The notes below the pieces were generated by a model that searched no databases, was not told the origin of the DNA, and worked only from the letters and a program-made list of their open reading frames with translations. 64,000 nucleotides of DNA, taken from NCBI RefSeq assembly GCF_020595095.1, contig NZ_JAJDOP010000005.1, positions 372,001 through 436,000 on the forward strand, read 5' to 3'. This stretch comes from Microvirga rosea. Its GTDB lineage: Bacteria > Pseudomonadota > Alphaproteobacteria > Rhizobiales > Beijerinckiaceae. The translations under genes were made by a program, and so were the position numbers. Below are positions 44,501 through 53,206 of the stretch, in pieces (within the stretch, counting starts at the first letter, position 1; the number at the start of each line of letters is the position of its first letter).

Positions 44501-44734
44501 GTAGAGCATATCTTCGACGCCGTTGACCTGATCCTCGATCGGCGCTCCGATGCTGTCCATGACCACTTCGGCGTTAGCACCAGGATAGCTGGCATTGACC
44601 TGAACCTCAGGCGGAGTGATCGGAGGGAACTGCGCCACTGGGATCTGTGTCAATGCCAACAGCCCTGCGAGGGTCATGACCACCGCGATCACCATGGCGA
44701 AACGAGGTCGGTCGATGAAGAAGGTGGAGATCAT
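41567..44734 (-). CDS. RND efflux transporter (HAE1 family), envelope operon
   Basis: 1055 residues. Starts [20 protein letters not shown]; shows the two-repeat RND layout with Asp-Asp in [20 protein letters not shown] and the second-half [20 protein letters not shown]. It belongs to the AcrB/MexB-like HAE1 branch and should expel amphiphilic compounds by proton antiport. The ATG at 44734 overlaps the adaptor stop (ATGA). It is the second RND pump in this window, distinct from the one at 24961. It lies in a seven-gene operon with stress-type proteins rather than with a TetR gene. Confidence 0.92.
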   Translation of the reverse strand: MISTFFIDRPRFAMVIAVVMTLAGLLALTQIPVAQFPPITPPEVQVNASYPGANAEVVMDSIGAPIEDQVNGVEDMLYMSSASTNNGGYSLTVTFAVGTDPAIAQVNVQNRVALAVPRLPPAVTQTGVSVRSRSTSMLMGIAIYSPKGSRSEIFLSNYASINVRDALARVPGVGEAGIFGPVYSMRVWMNPDRMQALGVTASDLMTAIQGQNAQASAGLIGSAPSQPGQQIQMTVMARGRLASAEEFADIVVRTNPDGAIVRLRDLARVELGAQSYDTASKFNGQPGATVVVYQSPNANALSVSNAVQAELERLATQFPEDLAYTVVFDTTDFVTETIREIVITLMITFVLVVLVTYLFLQDWRATLIPTLTIPVSLIGGFAVLYLLGYSANTITLFAIVLAISLVVDDAIIVVENVQRVMTEDKVLVAEATRRTMGQVTGPIVATTLVLAALFVPIAFLAGITGQLYRQFAVTILITITFSTINALTLSPALCAMMLRAPQEDRGRVFGVVNGALDKSRSWYLTLVQRLGRRLALALVVLMAIFGGIYGLFRVLPTGFIPSEDIGYLFVNVQLPNAASLERTNATLDEVASIVRQTPGVANVIGIAGMSIIGGGGSEAGMVIVALKPWQERRDSTESIDGILTHLRRQFAGLPAATIVPFNPPAIPGLGTTGGFDLRLQARNGQTQEELAEAMRGLIFRANQTSGLAGVFSTFTADVPQVFLDIDRKRAELLGVSPAAIFATLQAHLGSAYVDDFNIFSRIYQVRIQDEPAFRSRADDILRLHVRSQTGEFVPLQSLVTVSTSFGPNTISRYNLFPAASVNGQAAPGTSTGQALIAMESLAHESLPDGFGFEWTGLALQERQAGNQTAVVLVMGIVFTYLFLVAQYESWSIPAAVMLSVSVAVLGALASLAIASIPIDVYAQIGLVLLIGLAAKNAILIVEFAKARREEGMGIYEAAAEGTSQRYRPVLMTAFASILGVIPLVIATGAGAGSRRSIGMTLFGGLLVGTLIGLVLIPVLYVMVQGARELLKARLFGRPGAPAPEPVPRPNLVSGE

Positions 44735-45912
44735 CGCGGGCTTGTTCCGTTGGCGATTGCAGGTGCAGGGATCTGTCCTGGTGCATCACCTCCGACGGGC
44801 GCGGGTTCCTGCATCGATATGACCCGAACGACAGTACCTGGACGCGCATTCTGAAGACCCTGCACGATCAGCTTCTCTCCACCCTCCAGGCCTTCGTCCA
44901 CAACCCAGTCCTGGCCGAGTTGCGATCCCGTCCGGATGCGCCTCACCATGACCTTGTCATTCTCATCCAGAAGTAGAACGAACCGGCCTTCCCGATCGAG
45001 CTGTACGGCGCCGATCGGGACGACGGGACGGCGTTGCGGAGCCGAGGGACGTATGACGACGGTCACGAACTGGCCAGGCACCAGCAATGCATCCGGGTTT
45101 GGAAAGCGGGCTCTGACCGGGAGCGTGCCGGTGGCCGGGTCGATCTCGTTGCCGGCGAACTCGATCTCGCCCTTGGTCAGGTAGTCGCGGCCGTTTGAGA
45201 GGCGCAAGGTCGGCACAAATCCCCTGGCAAGCTCCTCTTTGCTGGCATCACCTGCCGCTCCCCGGAAGTTGAGGATAGCGCGGTCGCTGACGGAGAAGAC
45301 CACGCGGATCGGATCGACCTGCACCACGCGGGCCAATGCGCCTGACAAAGGACCGACGAAACTCCCCACGGCGAACGCGGCGACACCGATGCGTCCTGCA
45401 ATCGGTGCCATGATGCGGGTGTAGCTCAGGTTCAGCTCTGCTTGGCGCACGCTTGCTTCCGCCGCCATCACGTTGGCCTGCGCCGTATCACGGGCAGCCT
45501 GGATCTCCTCGAGGGCAGCCTGTGACACGGACTGCGTCCGGCGCAGCTCCTGGTTCCGTTGCAGGCGTCCCTCCGCATCCCGCAGGGCCGCCTGTGCACC
45601 CGCGAGGCTGGCTCGTGCAGCCATGAGGGTTGCCTCATACGCCGCCTTCTCGATGGCGAAGAGCTCCTGCCCTTCCCGAACCTCCTGGCCCTCCTCGAAG
45701 AGTCGCGCCTCGACGAACCCCTCGACCCGTGCCCGGATGTCGACAGCATTGACCGCTTCGACACGCCCGACGAACTCGGATGACGGAGAGACATCTTTTA
45801 CCTGCACGGGCGCGATGCCGACGGCCGGCAACGGAGCCTGGGCCAGAGCCGCCGTTCCCGCCGATAAGAGAGCAGCGATGACGAGATCACGGAGCATTGG
45901 CGCATTTCCCAT
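44731..45912 (-). CDS. RND efflux periplasmic adaptor, envelope operon
   Basis: 393 residues from [20 protein letters not shown]. Signal peptide, then [20 protein letters not shown], a coiled-coil hairpin ([20 protein letters not shown]), lipoyl region [20 protein letters not shown] and the beta-barrel region. The ATG at 45912 follows the small membrane gene by 4 bp; MLRDL at 45897 is an alternative. It links the pump to an outer-membrane channel that is not encoded here. Confidence 0.88.
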   Translation of the reverse strand: MGNAPMLRDLVIAALLSAGTAALAQAPLPAVGIAPVQVKDVSPSSEFVGRVEAVNAVDIRARVEGFVEARLFEEGQEVREGQELFAIEKAAYEATLMAARASLAGAQAALRDAEGRLQRNQELRRTQSVSQAALEEIQAARDTAQANVMAAEASVRQAELNLSYTRIMAPIAGRIGVAAFAVGSFVGPLSGALARVVQVDPIRVVFSVSDRAILNFRGAAGDASKEELARGFVPTLRLSNGRDYLTKGEIEFAGNEIDPATGTLPVRARFPNPDALLVPGQFVTVVIRPSAPQRRPVVPIGAVQLDREGRFVLLLDENDKVMVRRIRTGSQLGQDWVVDEGLEGGEKLIVQGLQNARPGTVVRVISMQEPAPVGGDAPGQIPAPAIANGTSPR

Positions 45913-45916
45913 GGCG

Positions 45917-46141
45917 CTAGGTCCTGTGATCGAGCCTGCGAGCCAGTGAAAGAAAGACAAGAGCAAGCAGAGAGCAGATCGCCGCCGCGATTACATCCGT
46001 CCCGGCCGCTGCGGGCAGCGACTCCACACCGAGGGCCGTTGCAACCGCGAGCGCAACCATCAGGACCGAGACGCCTATCAAGAACCAGCTCAAGCCGTAC
46101 AGGAGCGGAGCCGAAACGTTCATTCCCAGACGCAGGCGCAT
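45917..46141 (-). CDS. Small two-helix membrane protein
   Basis: 74 residues: MRLRLGMNVSAPLLYGLSWF, then helices LIGVSVLMVALAVATALGV and DVIAAAICSLLALVFLSLAR, with a basic tail ARRLDHRT. GGGAG stands 12 bases before the ATG. Family not recognised. Its tight spacing to the adaptor gene (4 bp) argues that it is real and co-expressed with the pump; it could be a small pump accessory or stress protein. Confidence 0.6.
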   Translation of the reverse strand: MRLRLGMNVSAPLLYGLSWFLIGVSVLMVALAVATALGVESLPAAAGTDVIAAAICSLLALVFLSLARRLDHRT

Positions 46142-46189
46142 CGGTCACTCCCGCATAAGTCCCCTCCTTCGGCCGGTCAGTGCCCTGCG

Positions 46190-46480
46190 CTACCAGCGAC
46201 GACGCCGGCGCCAGTATCCCGACACCCAGACCCAGCGTCCGCGACGCCCACTCCACACCCATCGTCCGGGCACCCACACAAAGCCTGGACGGGGGCGTGG
46301 CCTTCGCTCGAACCGGGGTCGAGGAGCCGGAGGCCGACGCCCGGGATGTCCGGGCCTTCCCGGGCGGTTGGGCCAATCCGAACGGCTCGGCTGGGCCTCT
46401 GCCTCTGTGGTCGTCGAGGTTCCAACACTTGCAGCTACCGCCGCGCCAACCAACCAGTTCATGAACAACCGTCGTGACAC
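46190..46480 (-). CDS. YXWGXW-type secreted small protein
   Basis: 96 residues. N-terminal signal MSRRLFMNWLVGAAVAASVG, a Pro/Arg-rich middle, and a C-terminal repeat PGFVWVPGRWVWSGRRGRWV then WVSGYWRRRRRW. These are the (Y/W)xxGxW-type repeats of small envelope proteins. It is probably exported to the periplasm. Cotranscribed after the DUF1269 gene (17 bp apart). Role unknown. Confidence 0.7.
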   Translation of the reverse strand: MSRRLFMNWLVGAAVAASVGTSTTTEAEAQPSRSDWPNRPGRPGHPGRRPPAPRPRFERRPRPRPGFVWVPGRWVWSGRRGRWVWVSGYWRRRRRW

Positions 46481-46497
46481 GCGAAGGGACCGGATTA

Positions 46498-47067
46498 TCA
46501 GCTCACGGGCGGCGCCATCTCGCCCGCCGCCTCAAGACCATCGCTCGGGCTTGGGGGATGCGCGCGCGACAGGGCAGCCTGAAGCTTGGCTTCCTGCTCC
46601 GGTGACAGTGAAGAGCGGATCACCCGGCCCTTGAAACCGGACAGCTCGGCCATAACCTTTTCGGGCTGCGACTTTCGGATCAGCAGGAACAGGGCGGAGG
46701 TCTCGGGCTTAAGGGTGTCACCGATCGACCTGATGAAGTCGTCGTTGATGCCATAGTCGATCATGTTGCCGGATAAGGCTCCCGATCCCGCACCGACGGC
46801 ACCGCCGATGGCAAAGCCGGCCAGCGGATTGAGGAACAAAAGACCGATGAGGCTGCCCCACAGGGCTCCTCGCAATCCGCCGGACGCGGCCCCAAGGCTC
46901 ACCAAGTTGACACTCTGCTTGATGCGTACGGATCCATCCGGGCTACGGATGGCTACAACCGCATCCTCAAGATCGATCAGGTATTCTTTTTGCAGCCGCG
47001 TCAGTTCGGTCAGGACGCGATCCGCATCGGTCGGGTTTTCGAACCCGACGACCACCAGCTCAGCCAT
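46498..47067 (-). CDS. DUF1269 (membrane-associated stress-type) protein
   Basis: 189 residues. MAELVVVGFENPTDADRVLT, the family start, is followed by EYLIDLEDAVVAIRSPDGSV, then a Gly-rich membrane segment (GGLRGALWGSLIGLLFLNPL; AGFAIGGAVGAGSGALSGNM), NDDFIRSIGDTLKPETSALF and KVMAELSGFKGRVIRSSLSP. All are hallmarks of DUF1269. First gene of the envelope/efflux operon, directly behind the element at 47106-47156. Function unknown. Confidence 0.85.
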   Translation of the reverse strand: MAELVVVGFENPTDADRVLTELTRLQKEYLIDLEDAVVAIRSPDGSVRIKQSVNLVSLGAASGGLRGALWGSLIGLLFLNPLAGFAIGGAVGAGSGALSGNMIDYGINDDFIRSIGDTLKPETSALFLLIRKSQPEKVMAELSGFKGRVIRSSLSPEQEAKLQAALSRAHPPSPSDGLEAAGEMAPPVS

Positions 47068-47105
47068 GGGACGATCTCCTCAAACGGTCGGGGTCGCATG
47101 GGTAC

Positions 47106-47156
47106 GCCATGAGAGTATCGACCGCAGGCGGCGTGGCTATCGGGTACAACCCTGAG
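47106..47156 (-). promoter_or_regulatory. Two-part promoter element, copy C (DUF1269/RND operon)
   Basis: Minus strand: CTCAGGGTTGTACCCGATAG (47156-47137), 17 bases, then GATACTCTCATGGC (47119-47106), 38 bases before the ATG. GGGT-TGT-ACCC is a dyad. The same two words with the same 17-base gap occur at 49957-50007 and 54144-54194. I read the right-hand word as a -10 region and the dyad as an activator site overlapping -35. Confidence 0.72.
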
Positions 47157-47341
47157 ACAGACCGAGGGATGTCTTGAGACCGCACCAAAATTTCGCCCAT
47201 GCTCCTGCGCCGATTGCTCCAATCAAAGTGCGAGGACGTCGTGATGGATGTGTCCCGGCTGGGTTTCGGTCCCTGCAGTTCCATCGCCATGCTGCAGGAC
47301 ACGGTTGAAACAGTCCGGGTTCGCACTTCGTCCCGGGCGGT

Positions 47342-47392
47342 TTCGGGGTTTTACCCGAGTGTCACGGGAGGCCTTCGGGGGTATGAAGGAAA
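47342..47392 (+). promoter_or_regulatory. Two-part element, copy B (response regulator 2)
   Basis: TTCGGGGTTTTACCCGAGTG, 17-18 bases, then GGTATGAAGGA, ending about 28 bases before the ATG of response regulator 2. The dyad is GGGT-TTT-ACCC. It is divergent to copy C, about 185 bp away. The right half follows the variant seen before response regulator 1 (CTATGAAGG) rather than TACTCTC. Confidence 0.58.
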
Positions 47393-47419
47393 ATCGCCGC
47401 GAACGGCACGATCCCGACC

Positions 47420-48052
47420 ATGATCCGCCTCATGATCGCCGATGACCATAACGTCGTCCGCTCCGGCCTCCACGCTATCCTGAACAGCCAGCCGGGATGG
47501 GAAGTGGTCGCCGAGGCCAAGGACGGTAAGCATGCCGTCGAGCTGGCGGCCGAGACGCAGCCAGATGTCGCCATTCTCGACTACCAGCTTCCTATCATGA
47601 ACGGCATTGCTGCGACCCGCGAGATCCGGGCGCTCCAGCCTCAAACCGAGGTGCTTATCTTCACTGCGCACGAAAGCGAGCTTCTGATCCGCGAGCTTCT
47701 CGAGGCGGGCGCCAGAGGCTATCTGCTCAAGTCGGATGCCCGACGCTTCCTGATCGCCGCGGTTGAGGCCCTGGCCCGCCATGAACCCTTTTTCACCGGA
47801 CGCGTGTCGGAGGCTCTGCTGAACGCGTATCTCTCCAATGTTCCATCAAGAGGCGATGATCTGACCCATTGCGAGCGCGGCGTGGTGCAACTCATCGCGG
47901 AGGGACGCACGAACAAGGAAGCGGCCCAGCTCCTCGGCATCAACCTTAAAACAGTAGAGACGCATCGGGCTGCCGCCATGCGCAAGATCAAAGCGACCTC
48001 GTCGACTAATCTCATCCGCTACGCGATCCGCAATAAGCTGGTCGAACCGTAG
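47420..48052 (+). CDS. NarL/LuxR-type response regulator 2
   Basis: 210 residues, clearly a paralogue of the protein at 6862-7494 along its whole length. Receiver domain with D8-D9 and phospho-acceptor Asp54 (AILDYQLPIMNG); helix-turn-helix at about 148-195 (ERGVVQLIAEGRTNKEAAQL and KTVETHRAAAMRKI). No kinase gene is adjacent. Divergent from the DUF1269/RND operon across a 352-base region that holds elements B and C, so it is the prime candidate to control that operon and, by motif, the urease operon. Confidence 0.9.
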   Translation: MIRLMIADDHNVVRSGLHAILNSQPGWEVVAEAKDGKHAVELAAETQPDVAILDYQLPIMNGIAATREIRALQPQTEVLIFTAHESELLIRELLEAGARGYLLKSDARRFLIAAVEALARHEPFFTGRVSEALLNAYLSNVPSRGDDLTHCERGVVQLIAEGRTNKEAAQLLGINLKTVETHRAAAMRKIKATSSTNLIRYAIRNKLVEP

Positions 48053-48241
48053 CCGACGACCTCCCGTCACCCGGTGCCTTTCACCCATCTCATGACATTC
48101 CCGGTCCGAACTCGGGATCGAGAACGCCGTTGGCGTGACCCTGCTCGGCCCCCCGGCGGAGATGCGCGAGCGCCAGGTTGTCGACGTTCTCCGCAATGGC
48201 TTGGCAATCCATTCGGCTGGGCTCATCATGGTCAGTCCGGG

Positions 48242-48835
48242 TTACCGCAACAGAACCTCGTCATCTGAGCTCTGGGAAGAAGCACCTTCGGCTGAGTATG
48301 CTGTTGTTGTGAACAGCAGCCAAAGGCCAAGTGCGAGCACGAAAACCTCAACGAAGGTCGCGAGAATGATAACCGTCAAGTTGAGAATATCGCCTGCCGA
48401 GACCCACGTGGCCGGCCCGCCGGTTGTCTGGATGACGTTAACGCCGGCTTGCGGCACACGGAGAAAATACATGAACAATTGCACAGCCTCGAACAGTATG
48501 ATGAGCATCGAGAAAATGAGGCTCAGCGTACTCGCCGCGACGCCCGTCCATACGATTTGACGCAGCGATGCCATAGACGGGTAGCGTGCCGGATCGGCAA
48601 TGCGCTCCGCCAGCAAGATGTACCGGTAAGACCAGATCGTCGTGAACGCCAACCCGAGCAGACTTGCAATGGTGAGGTACTGGATCAACACAAAGGTACC
48701 ACGTGTTCCGAGACTTGTCCTGCGATCCACGATAAAAGCGGAGATGGCCACAGCGACAGATAGGGAGCCGACGCCGACCTGCGCCCAGAAGCCAACCCGG
48801 CCCGTCCGCAAGAATGCCTTCGCAAGAGCGCTCAT
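48242..48835 (-). CDS. DUF3611 membrane protein
   Basis: 197 residues from MSALAKAFLRTGRVGFWAQV. Four hydrophobic helices: VGVGSLSVAVAISAFIVD, LTIASLLGLAFTTIWSYRYI, VAASTLSLIFSMLIILFEAV and ILATFVEVFVLALGLWLLF. RTGRVGFWAQ....S near the N-terminus and FTTIWSYRY fit DUF3611, known from cyanobacteria, plastids and many proteobacteria. Function unknown. It ends about 190 bp from response regulator 2, convergent. A weak relative of the two-part element lies upstream at 48953-48972. Confidence 0.75.
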   Translation of the reverse strand: MSALAKAFLRTGRVGFWAQVGVGSLSVAVAISAFIVDRRTSLGTRGTFVLIQYLTIASLLGLAFTTIWSYRYILLAERIADPARYPSMASLRQIVWTGVAASTLSLIFSMLIILFEAVQLFMYFLRVPQAGVNVIQTTGGPATWVSAGDILNLTVIILATFVEVFVLALGLWLLFTTTAYSAEGASSQSSDDEVLLR

Positions 48836-48952
48836 CCTGCAACATCCTTCATTCCGGGACATTCGGGAGTTGCCGACGTGCTTGAGCAGGAAGCTGAATC
48901 AGGCCGGCACCGCTGCGAATGAAAGGGAGTTTGCGTGTCCTGCGCGTATTTT

Positions 48953-48972
48953 CAATCGGGGGAATCCCTGAT
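48953..48972 (-). promoter_or_regulatory. Weak copy of the dyad element (DUF3611 gene)
   Basis: Minus strand ATCAGGGATTCCCCCGATTG agrees with copy C at about 14-15 of 20 positions, but its dyad is GGGA-TTC-CCCC and the right-hand box is poor (CAAACTCCC at 19 bases). Upstream of the DUF3611 start by about 120 bp. Confidence 0.3.
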
Positions 48973-49155
48973 CCATCGCGAGAAATGCCCTGGTCAACCC
49001 CTGTCAGCTCCTGGGGTGGCACGATGATATGGACCAACGAGGTTCAGAATGAGCGCATGAGGAATTGCCTCTCAAGCAGCAAATGTAAAAAATGGGGTGC
49101 ATGGCACGAAATTCGGCGAGCTCTCTTCCATAGCCTCACTGTGGGAACAGATCGA

Positions 49156-49533
49156 ATGGCACCGCTTAAGGAACTCACGGCCGCCTTCTCCGCCGCCATT
49201 GGGCACCGCCGCTATGTCTTACCGTCCTTGACACTGGCCGCTGGCGCCCTGCTGGACGTTGGCATGATTAAGCTGGGTATCCTGATTGATGCGGACGGTC
49301 CTTTCGCATATCTGCCTTTCGTCATCGCTGTCGCAATGGCCGGCGCCATGATCATGTGGTGGTTGCTGGATTACGCTGCGAACGGCAGGTCAGAGCTCAA
49401 GGGCATCGTAGCTATCGAAAGGGCGTTGGACGATCTATCCTCATACTTTGATGAGGGAATTTCTCAAGTCTTCAACGCCGTTGTCGAGAGCGATGCCGAT
49501 TTTGAGGAATGGCAACGGCGACGAGCGGACTGA
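49156..49533 (+). CDS. Small membrane protein of unknown function
   Basis: 125 residues from MAPLKELTAAFSAAIGHRRY. Two helices (VLPSLTLAAGALLDVGMIKL; FVIAVAMAGAMIMWWLLDYA) followed by an acidic cytoplasmic tail with heptad-like spacing (IVAIERALDDLSSYFDEGIS). An open frame extends upstream to 48919, but the added sequence is Cys/Arg-rich and not protein-like. Family not recognised. The 290 bases before it (48863-49155) hold no gene. Confidence 0.5.
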   Translation: MAPLKELTAAFSAAIGHRRYVLPSLTLAAGALLDVGMIKLGILIDADGPFAYLPFVIAVAMAGAMIMWWLLDYAANGRSELKGIVAIERALDDLSSYFDEGISQVFNAVVESDADFEEWQRRRAD

Positions 49534-49542
49534 CATGAGAAG

Positions 49543-49752
49543 GTGGAGAAGTACTTGCAGGTGAACTTCGGGCTGCGCGAGCGAAATATCTTTCGTAATG
49601 TCATTCTCACTCAGTCCGTGCAGATTCCAGGCAGCTTTCACGATCAACATAATCATGAGCGTTGCTTGCTCATTCAACAACTCGAGACGATCCGTGAAAC
49701 GATAATCCGGTATAGCGACTTGGCGGCTAAACGGCGCACAGAAAGCAGGTAG
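49543..49752 (+). CDS. Short helical reading frame, doubtful
   Basis: 69 codons from a GTG 9 bp after the preceding stop, with AGAAGG just before it. Text such as VEKYLQVNFGLRERNIFRNV and IQQLETIRETIIRYSDLAAK is helix-like, and the position suggests coupling to the upstream membrane protein. No family recognised and codon use is neutral. Confidence 0.25.
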   Translation: MEKYLQVNFGLRERNIFRNVILTQSVQIPGSFHDQHNHERCLLIQQLETIRETIIRYSDLAAKRRTESR

Positions 49753-49956
49753 CCGGCACAGTCCGAACTGAGCCGTTTCCGCCATTACGCCCACGCGACC
49801 AAAGGGCACCGCTATTGCCGAGGTTACGCTTTCGTGACGTCGGTCGGCATGTCAGCCAGAACTCATTGAGAGCTGTCCATCCTACTTGCGGGCAGTCTAG
49901 TCATGGCGGCAACCGGTTGATTTTTGGGTGCAAATATATAGGATTTGTCATGCGAG

Positions 49957-50007
49957 TTCCTGGTTACACCCGATGGTCTCGCAACCCGGAGCAAGTATTC
50001 TCATGAC
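49957..50007 (+). promoter_or_regulatory. Two-part promoter element, copy E (secreted NTF2-like gene)
   Basis: TTCCTGGTTACACCCGATGG, exactly 17 bases, then AGTATTCTCATGAC. The right-hand word matches copy C at 10 of 14 positions, including TCTCATG. It is the only candidate control site in the 49753-50310 gap, which otherwise holds no convincing gene. The next good start is 50311, giving a long leader of about 300 bases. Confidence 0.65.
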
Positions 50008-50310
50008 TTGCTGGGATCCAGCATTGCCGCTGCTTGGGGAGAACTTCCCATGGCTGATCTTGCGACCGACAGGTTCGATATCCCGACAGGCATGTGGCTC
50101 TGACGCGCCGATGGTCGCCCTTTACAGGCGTGGCCGCCTTGGGTACGGCGAAGCGAGGGTTTGAAAGACCGTCCTGCGCCTAACCGAATGGATCAAAGGA
50201 CGATCAAATCGAGTAGATCCCATGGCAGCTTTCCAATCGTCTTAGTCGCTAGCCGCCCTATCGCCTTGACACCCTCGGGCCGCTTTTCAGTCTCGGACGT
50301 GGAGGGTAAA

Positions 50311-51213
50311 ATGAGTCCCCTGGTCTCCCTTGGAACAAGAGGTGGCATCGGCCGACTTCACCGCTGGGCCCTCGGGATGTCCGCCTGCCTGCTGGCTGTC
50401 ATCAGCACCATGCCGACTCATGCAGATCCCTTCTTCGTCACGGTTTACGGGAGAACCTATAAGGTCGATCCTCGGTATCCGTCCAATGAGCCCCAGGGAC
50501 CGAAGCCGCAGGAGGCTATGAAAGCGCTGCCCTCTGATCTGGCGAGAAGCCCTGGCTTCAAGCCGTCTCACACGCAAGTCCTCGCCGAGGTCGAGGAGCG
50601 AATCTGGATCGTACATCGCAAGCTCGAAGACGAGCTGGAGAAGACGACAGCTTCCAGCAAAGGATGGTCGACAGAAGGCGGCAAGGCAAGCATGCCGGAG
50701 ATCACGGGATCGCTCGCATCCGGAGTTGAGCAAAGCCGTTCACCGGAGCTGCAGCAGCTCTACGACCGTCACAGGGCTCTGAACCTCCTTGCGCGGGAGC
50801 TGCGGCGGTCCATGGACCTGCCGGGAAAGCCGCCTGAAACGGGCTTCTCCCGCCCCAAGCTGACGCCCGAGATCGAGGCCGACTACCGCGCCCAGAACTT
50901 CGATCCCTTAGAGGCCTATTACGGTTTCAGGCGTGTTAAAGCCGCTTTCCGGTCCGGCGACGTCGAACTCCTCGCCGACGTCACCCACTATCCCCTGACC
51001 GTCACGGGAAGGTCCAGACGGACCATCCGCAATCGCGACCAATTCATCGCGGCCGAGAAAGTGGTCATGGATCCCCGCGCTCGGAATATCGTCGCCCAAT
51101 CAACCTTCGAAACGCTTTTCGTTCGAGACAAGGGGATGATGCTCGGGGACGGAGAGATTTGGCTCACCCGCGGCACTACAGGCTTCGGATTGGGAGCCAT
51201 TCATTTGAAGTGA
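50311..51213 (+). CDS. Secreted protein with C-terminal NTF2-like domain
   Basis: 300 residues. The start is set by GGAGGG before ATG 50311 and by the signal peptide that follows (MSPLVSLGTRGGIGRLHRWA...LLAVISTMPTHA). Upstream in-frame codons to 50161 are not needed. The middle is charged and helical (VLAEVEERIWIVHRKLEDEL). The end (FRSGDVELLADVTHYPLTVT; NRDQFIAAEKVVMDPRARNI; MMLGDGEIWLTRGTTGFGLG) resembles SnoaL/NTF2-like domains. Function unknown, probably periplasmic. Confidence 0.6.
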   Translation: MSPLVSLGTRGGIGRLHRWALGMSACLLAVISTMPTHADPFFVTVYGRTYKVDPRYPSNEPQGPKPQEAMKALPSDLARSPGFKPSHTQVLAEVEERIWIVHRKLEDELEKTTASSKGWSTEGGKASMPEITGSLASGVEQSRSPELQQLYDRHRALNLLARELRRSMDLPGKPPETGFSRPKLTPEIEADYRAQNFDPLEAYYGFRRVKAAFRSGDVELLADVTHYPLTVTGRSRRTIRNRDQFIAAEKVVMDPRARNIVAQSTFETLFVRDKGMMLGDGEIWLTRGTTGFGLGAIHLK

Positions 51214-51490
51214 TCGACAATTCCTCAATCCCGAGGTCATTGGCAGGAATGGGTACGCGCTTCAACGCTGATATGCCGACAGCCGGTTCTTCACGAAGGA
51301 GGATGTCGCACTGACGTTAACCTTGAACATCAAGACGTTATGCAAACAGTGCTGGCATTATGGTTCCGGCGCCGGAAGAACAGGGAGCACGCATAAGCCA
51401 AACAGGCACACCCGCCCGGAAATGCGCCTTTTGATTCGTTCTAGTACTACCACCATGGCTGGTCTCCCCACGGTCACGATAACCCGGCCG

Positions 51491-52933
51491 TCAGAACGAG
51501 CCAAAAATCGAACCCAGTATCAGGACGGCAACAAGTGCGATAATGCAGCTGACGATCACAGTCATCACCATGTCCAAATAGCTCTCGCCATGCGTCAGGC
51601 CACTGATTTGGAGGAGCAGCAACACTGTGCCGTTATGGGGAAGAGCGTCGAAGGTCCCCGCACTCATCGTCGTGATCCGATGCATCAATTCGGGATCGAT
51701 GTGATGCTCTTTGGCAAGATCCATGAAGTCACCGCCGAAAGCATTGAGCACGATTGCCATCCCGCCGGAAGCTGTACCAGTCAGCCCCGCTAACACGTTC
51801 ATGGCGACGGACAGTGAGACCAGCGGCCCTCCTTGAATTGAGAATACCGCATCGCGAACCATCGCAAACGCCGGCAATGCGGCAACTACCGCGCCGAAGC
51901 CGACCAGACTAGCGATCATCAGCATCGGGAGGGCTGCGGAATTGGCACCGGCGTCCAGACTTTCGCGAGGAGATGGCAGGCGTCTAAAATTGACGAGAAT
52001 AACGGTCAAGTTTGCAGCTGCAAGAGCCACGATGACCGACCAAACACCGGCCACGGCCCCGATTGTAGTGCCGCCCCACCGAGCATCCGACAGAAACGAA
52101 AAGTCGAGGCGTGGAAATACGACCAGCGACATCAAGAAATTCGTCACGATTACGACGACGAGGGGCAGGACAGCCAGGGAGAAAGGAGGCGCGTTCTCGG
52201 CTCGCTTGCCATGCGGCAACTCGGCCGGGTCGAAGTCGCCCGCCGGCGCCGCCTGCTCACGAATCTTCTCGTCAACGACAGAAGCCGTTCGCGCCTCAAC
52301 ATAACCCTCTCCAGCCTTGCGGGCGGCTGCCTCAGCCCGACCGAGCCACCACATGCCGAAGGCGAAGATAATCGCTGACGCGATGATACTTAGCCCGGGA
52401 GCCGCGAAGGTTGTCGTTCCGAAGTAAGGCATTGGAATGGCGTTGTTCACCGAGGGAGTTCCCGGCATTACCGACATGGTGAATGTGAACGCACCGAGAC
52501 CGATGGTGGCCGGCATCAATCGGGCCGGGAGGTTCGCAGCCTTAAACATCTCCCGCGCCATTGGTACGAGAACGAAGAAGGCGACAAAGACGCTGACCCC
52601 TCCATAAGTGACGACGGCCGAGGCCAGCACGACGGAAAGGATCGTTCGATGCACTCCCAACCGTTTGGTCAGGAAGCGCGCAATCGCAGTGATCGACCCA
52701 CTGTCATCCATGAGCTTGCCAAACAATCCGCCAAGCAGGAACATAGGAAACCATTGCGCGACGAAACGCGCGGCCCCGCCCATGAAGGTCTGCGTCCAGT
52801 GCGCAAGCAGCGGCTCACCAGAGATCAAGGCAGCCAGAAGCGCTGCAGCTGGGGCGACCAGAAGCACGCTCCACCCCCGATAGGCCAGCCACATGAGCAG
52901 TCCGAGTGCGACGAGTATTCCGAGCAATCCCAT
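51491..52933 (-). CDS. GntP-family permease
   Basis: 480 residues with about 12 helices. Features of the gluconate:H+ symporter/GntP group: GGLFGKLMDDSGSITAIARF, VVTYGGVSVFVAFFVLVPMA, MPGTPSVNNAIPMPYFGTTT and the C-terminal GTASGGMAIVLNAFGGDFMD plus LPHNGTVLLLLQISGLTHGE. It imports an organic acid (gluconate, hydroxybutyrate or similar) with protons; the exact substrate is not evident. Stands alone, minus strand. The flanking gaps (51214-51490 and 52934-53206) hold no gene. Confidence 0.85.
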   Translation of the reverse strand: MGLLGILVALGLLMWLAYRGWSVLLVAPAAALLAALISGEPLLAHWTQTFMGGAARFVAQWFPMFLLGGLFGKLMDDSGSITAIARFLTKRLGVHRTILSVVLASAVVTYGGVSVFVAFFVLVPMAREMFKAANLPARLMPATIGLGAFTFTMSVMPGTPSVNNAIPMPYFGTTTFAAPGLSIIASAIIFAFGMWWLGRAEAAARKAGEGYVEARTASVVDEKIREQAAPAGDFDPAELPHGKRAENAPPFSLAVLPLVVVIVTNFLMSLVVFPRLDFSFLSDARWGGTTIGAVAGVWSVIVALAAANLTVILVNFRRLPSPRESLDAGANSAALPMLMIASLVGFGAVVAALPAFAMVRDAVFSIQGGPLVSLSVAMNVLAGLTGTASGGMAIVLNAFGGDFMDLAKEHHIDPELMHRITTMSAGTFDALPHNGTVLLLLQISGLTHGESYLDMVMTVIVSCIIALVAVLILGSIFGSF

Positions 52934-53206
52934 GGTCTACCGTCCCTCTAAAGCGGGCTTGCGGCGTTCGAGCTGCTACACCATATCTGCTGACCCGGGT
53001 CGGCTAGGCGATCACCGCGCCGCCGGCGCCCACGCCATCGCCCCAACGAAGTGGCTCGCCCCAAGGGAGAGGTCTCCATTCCACCTTTCCAGGACCATGA
53101 TCTGGATCCTCCGGCCTCTCCAGAATCCTTAATCGCTGGTTCCGCCGTAGAAGCTCCTTGCCGTGCGACGTTGACAGCGCATCCGCCTGTGATCACACTG
53201 TACTGC

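Noticed and set aside
47068..47419. EcfG-type general-stress promoter for the DUF1269 operon
   Set aside because: I looked for GGAAC followed by CGTT at 16-17 bases and did not find it; the conserved words present are different.
48053..48241. Coding-like text (NAVGVTLLGPPAEMRERQVV) between regulator 2 and the DUF3611 gene
   Set aside because: Too short, no start or ribosome site, and no family recognised.
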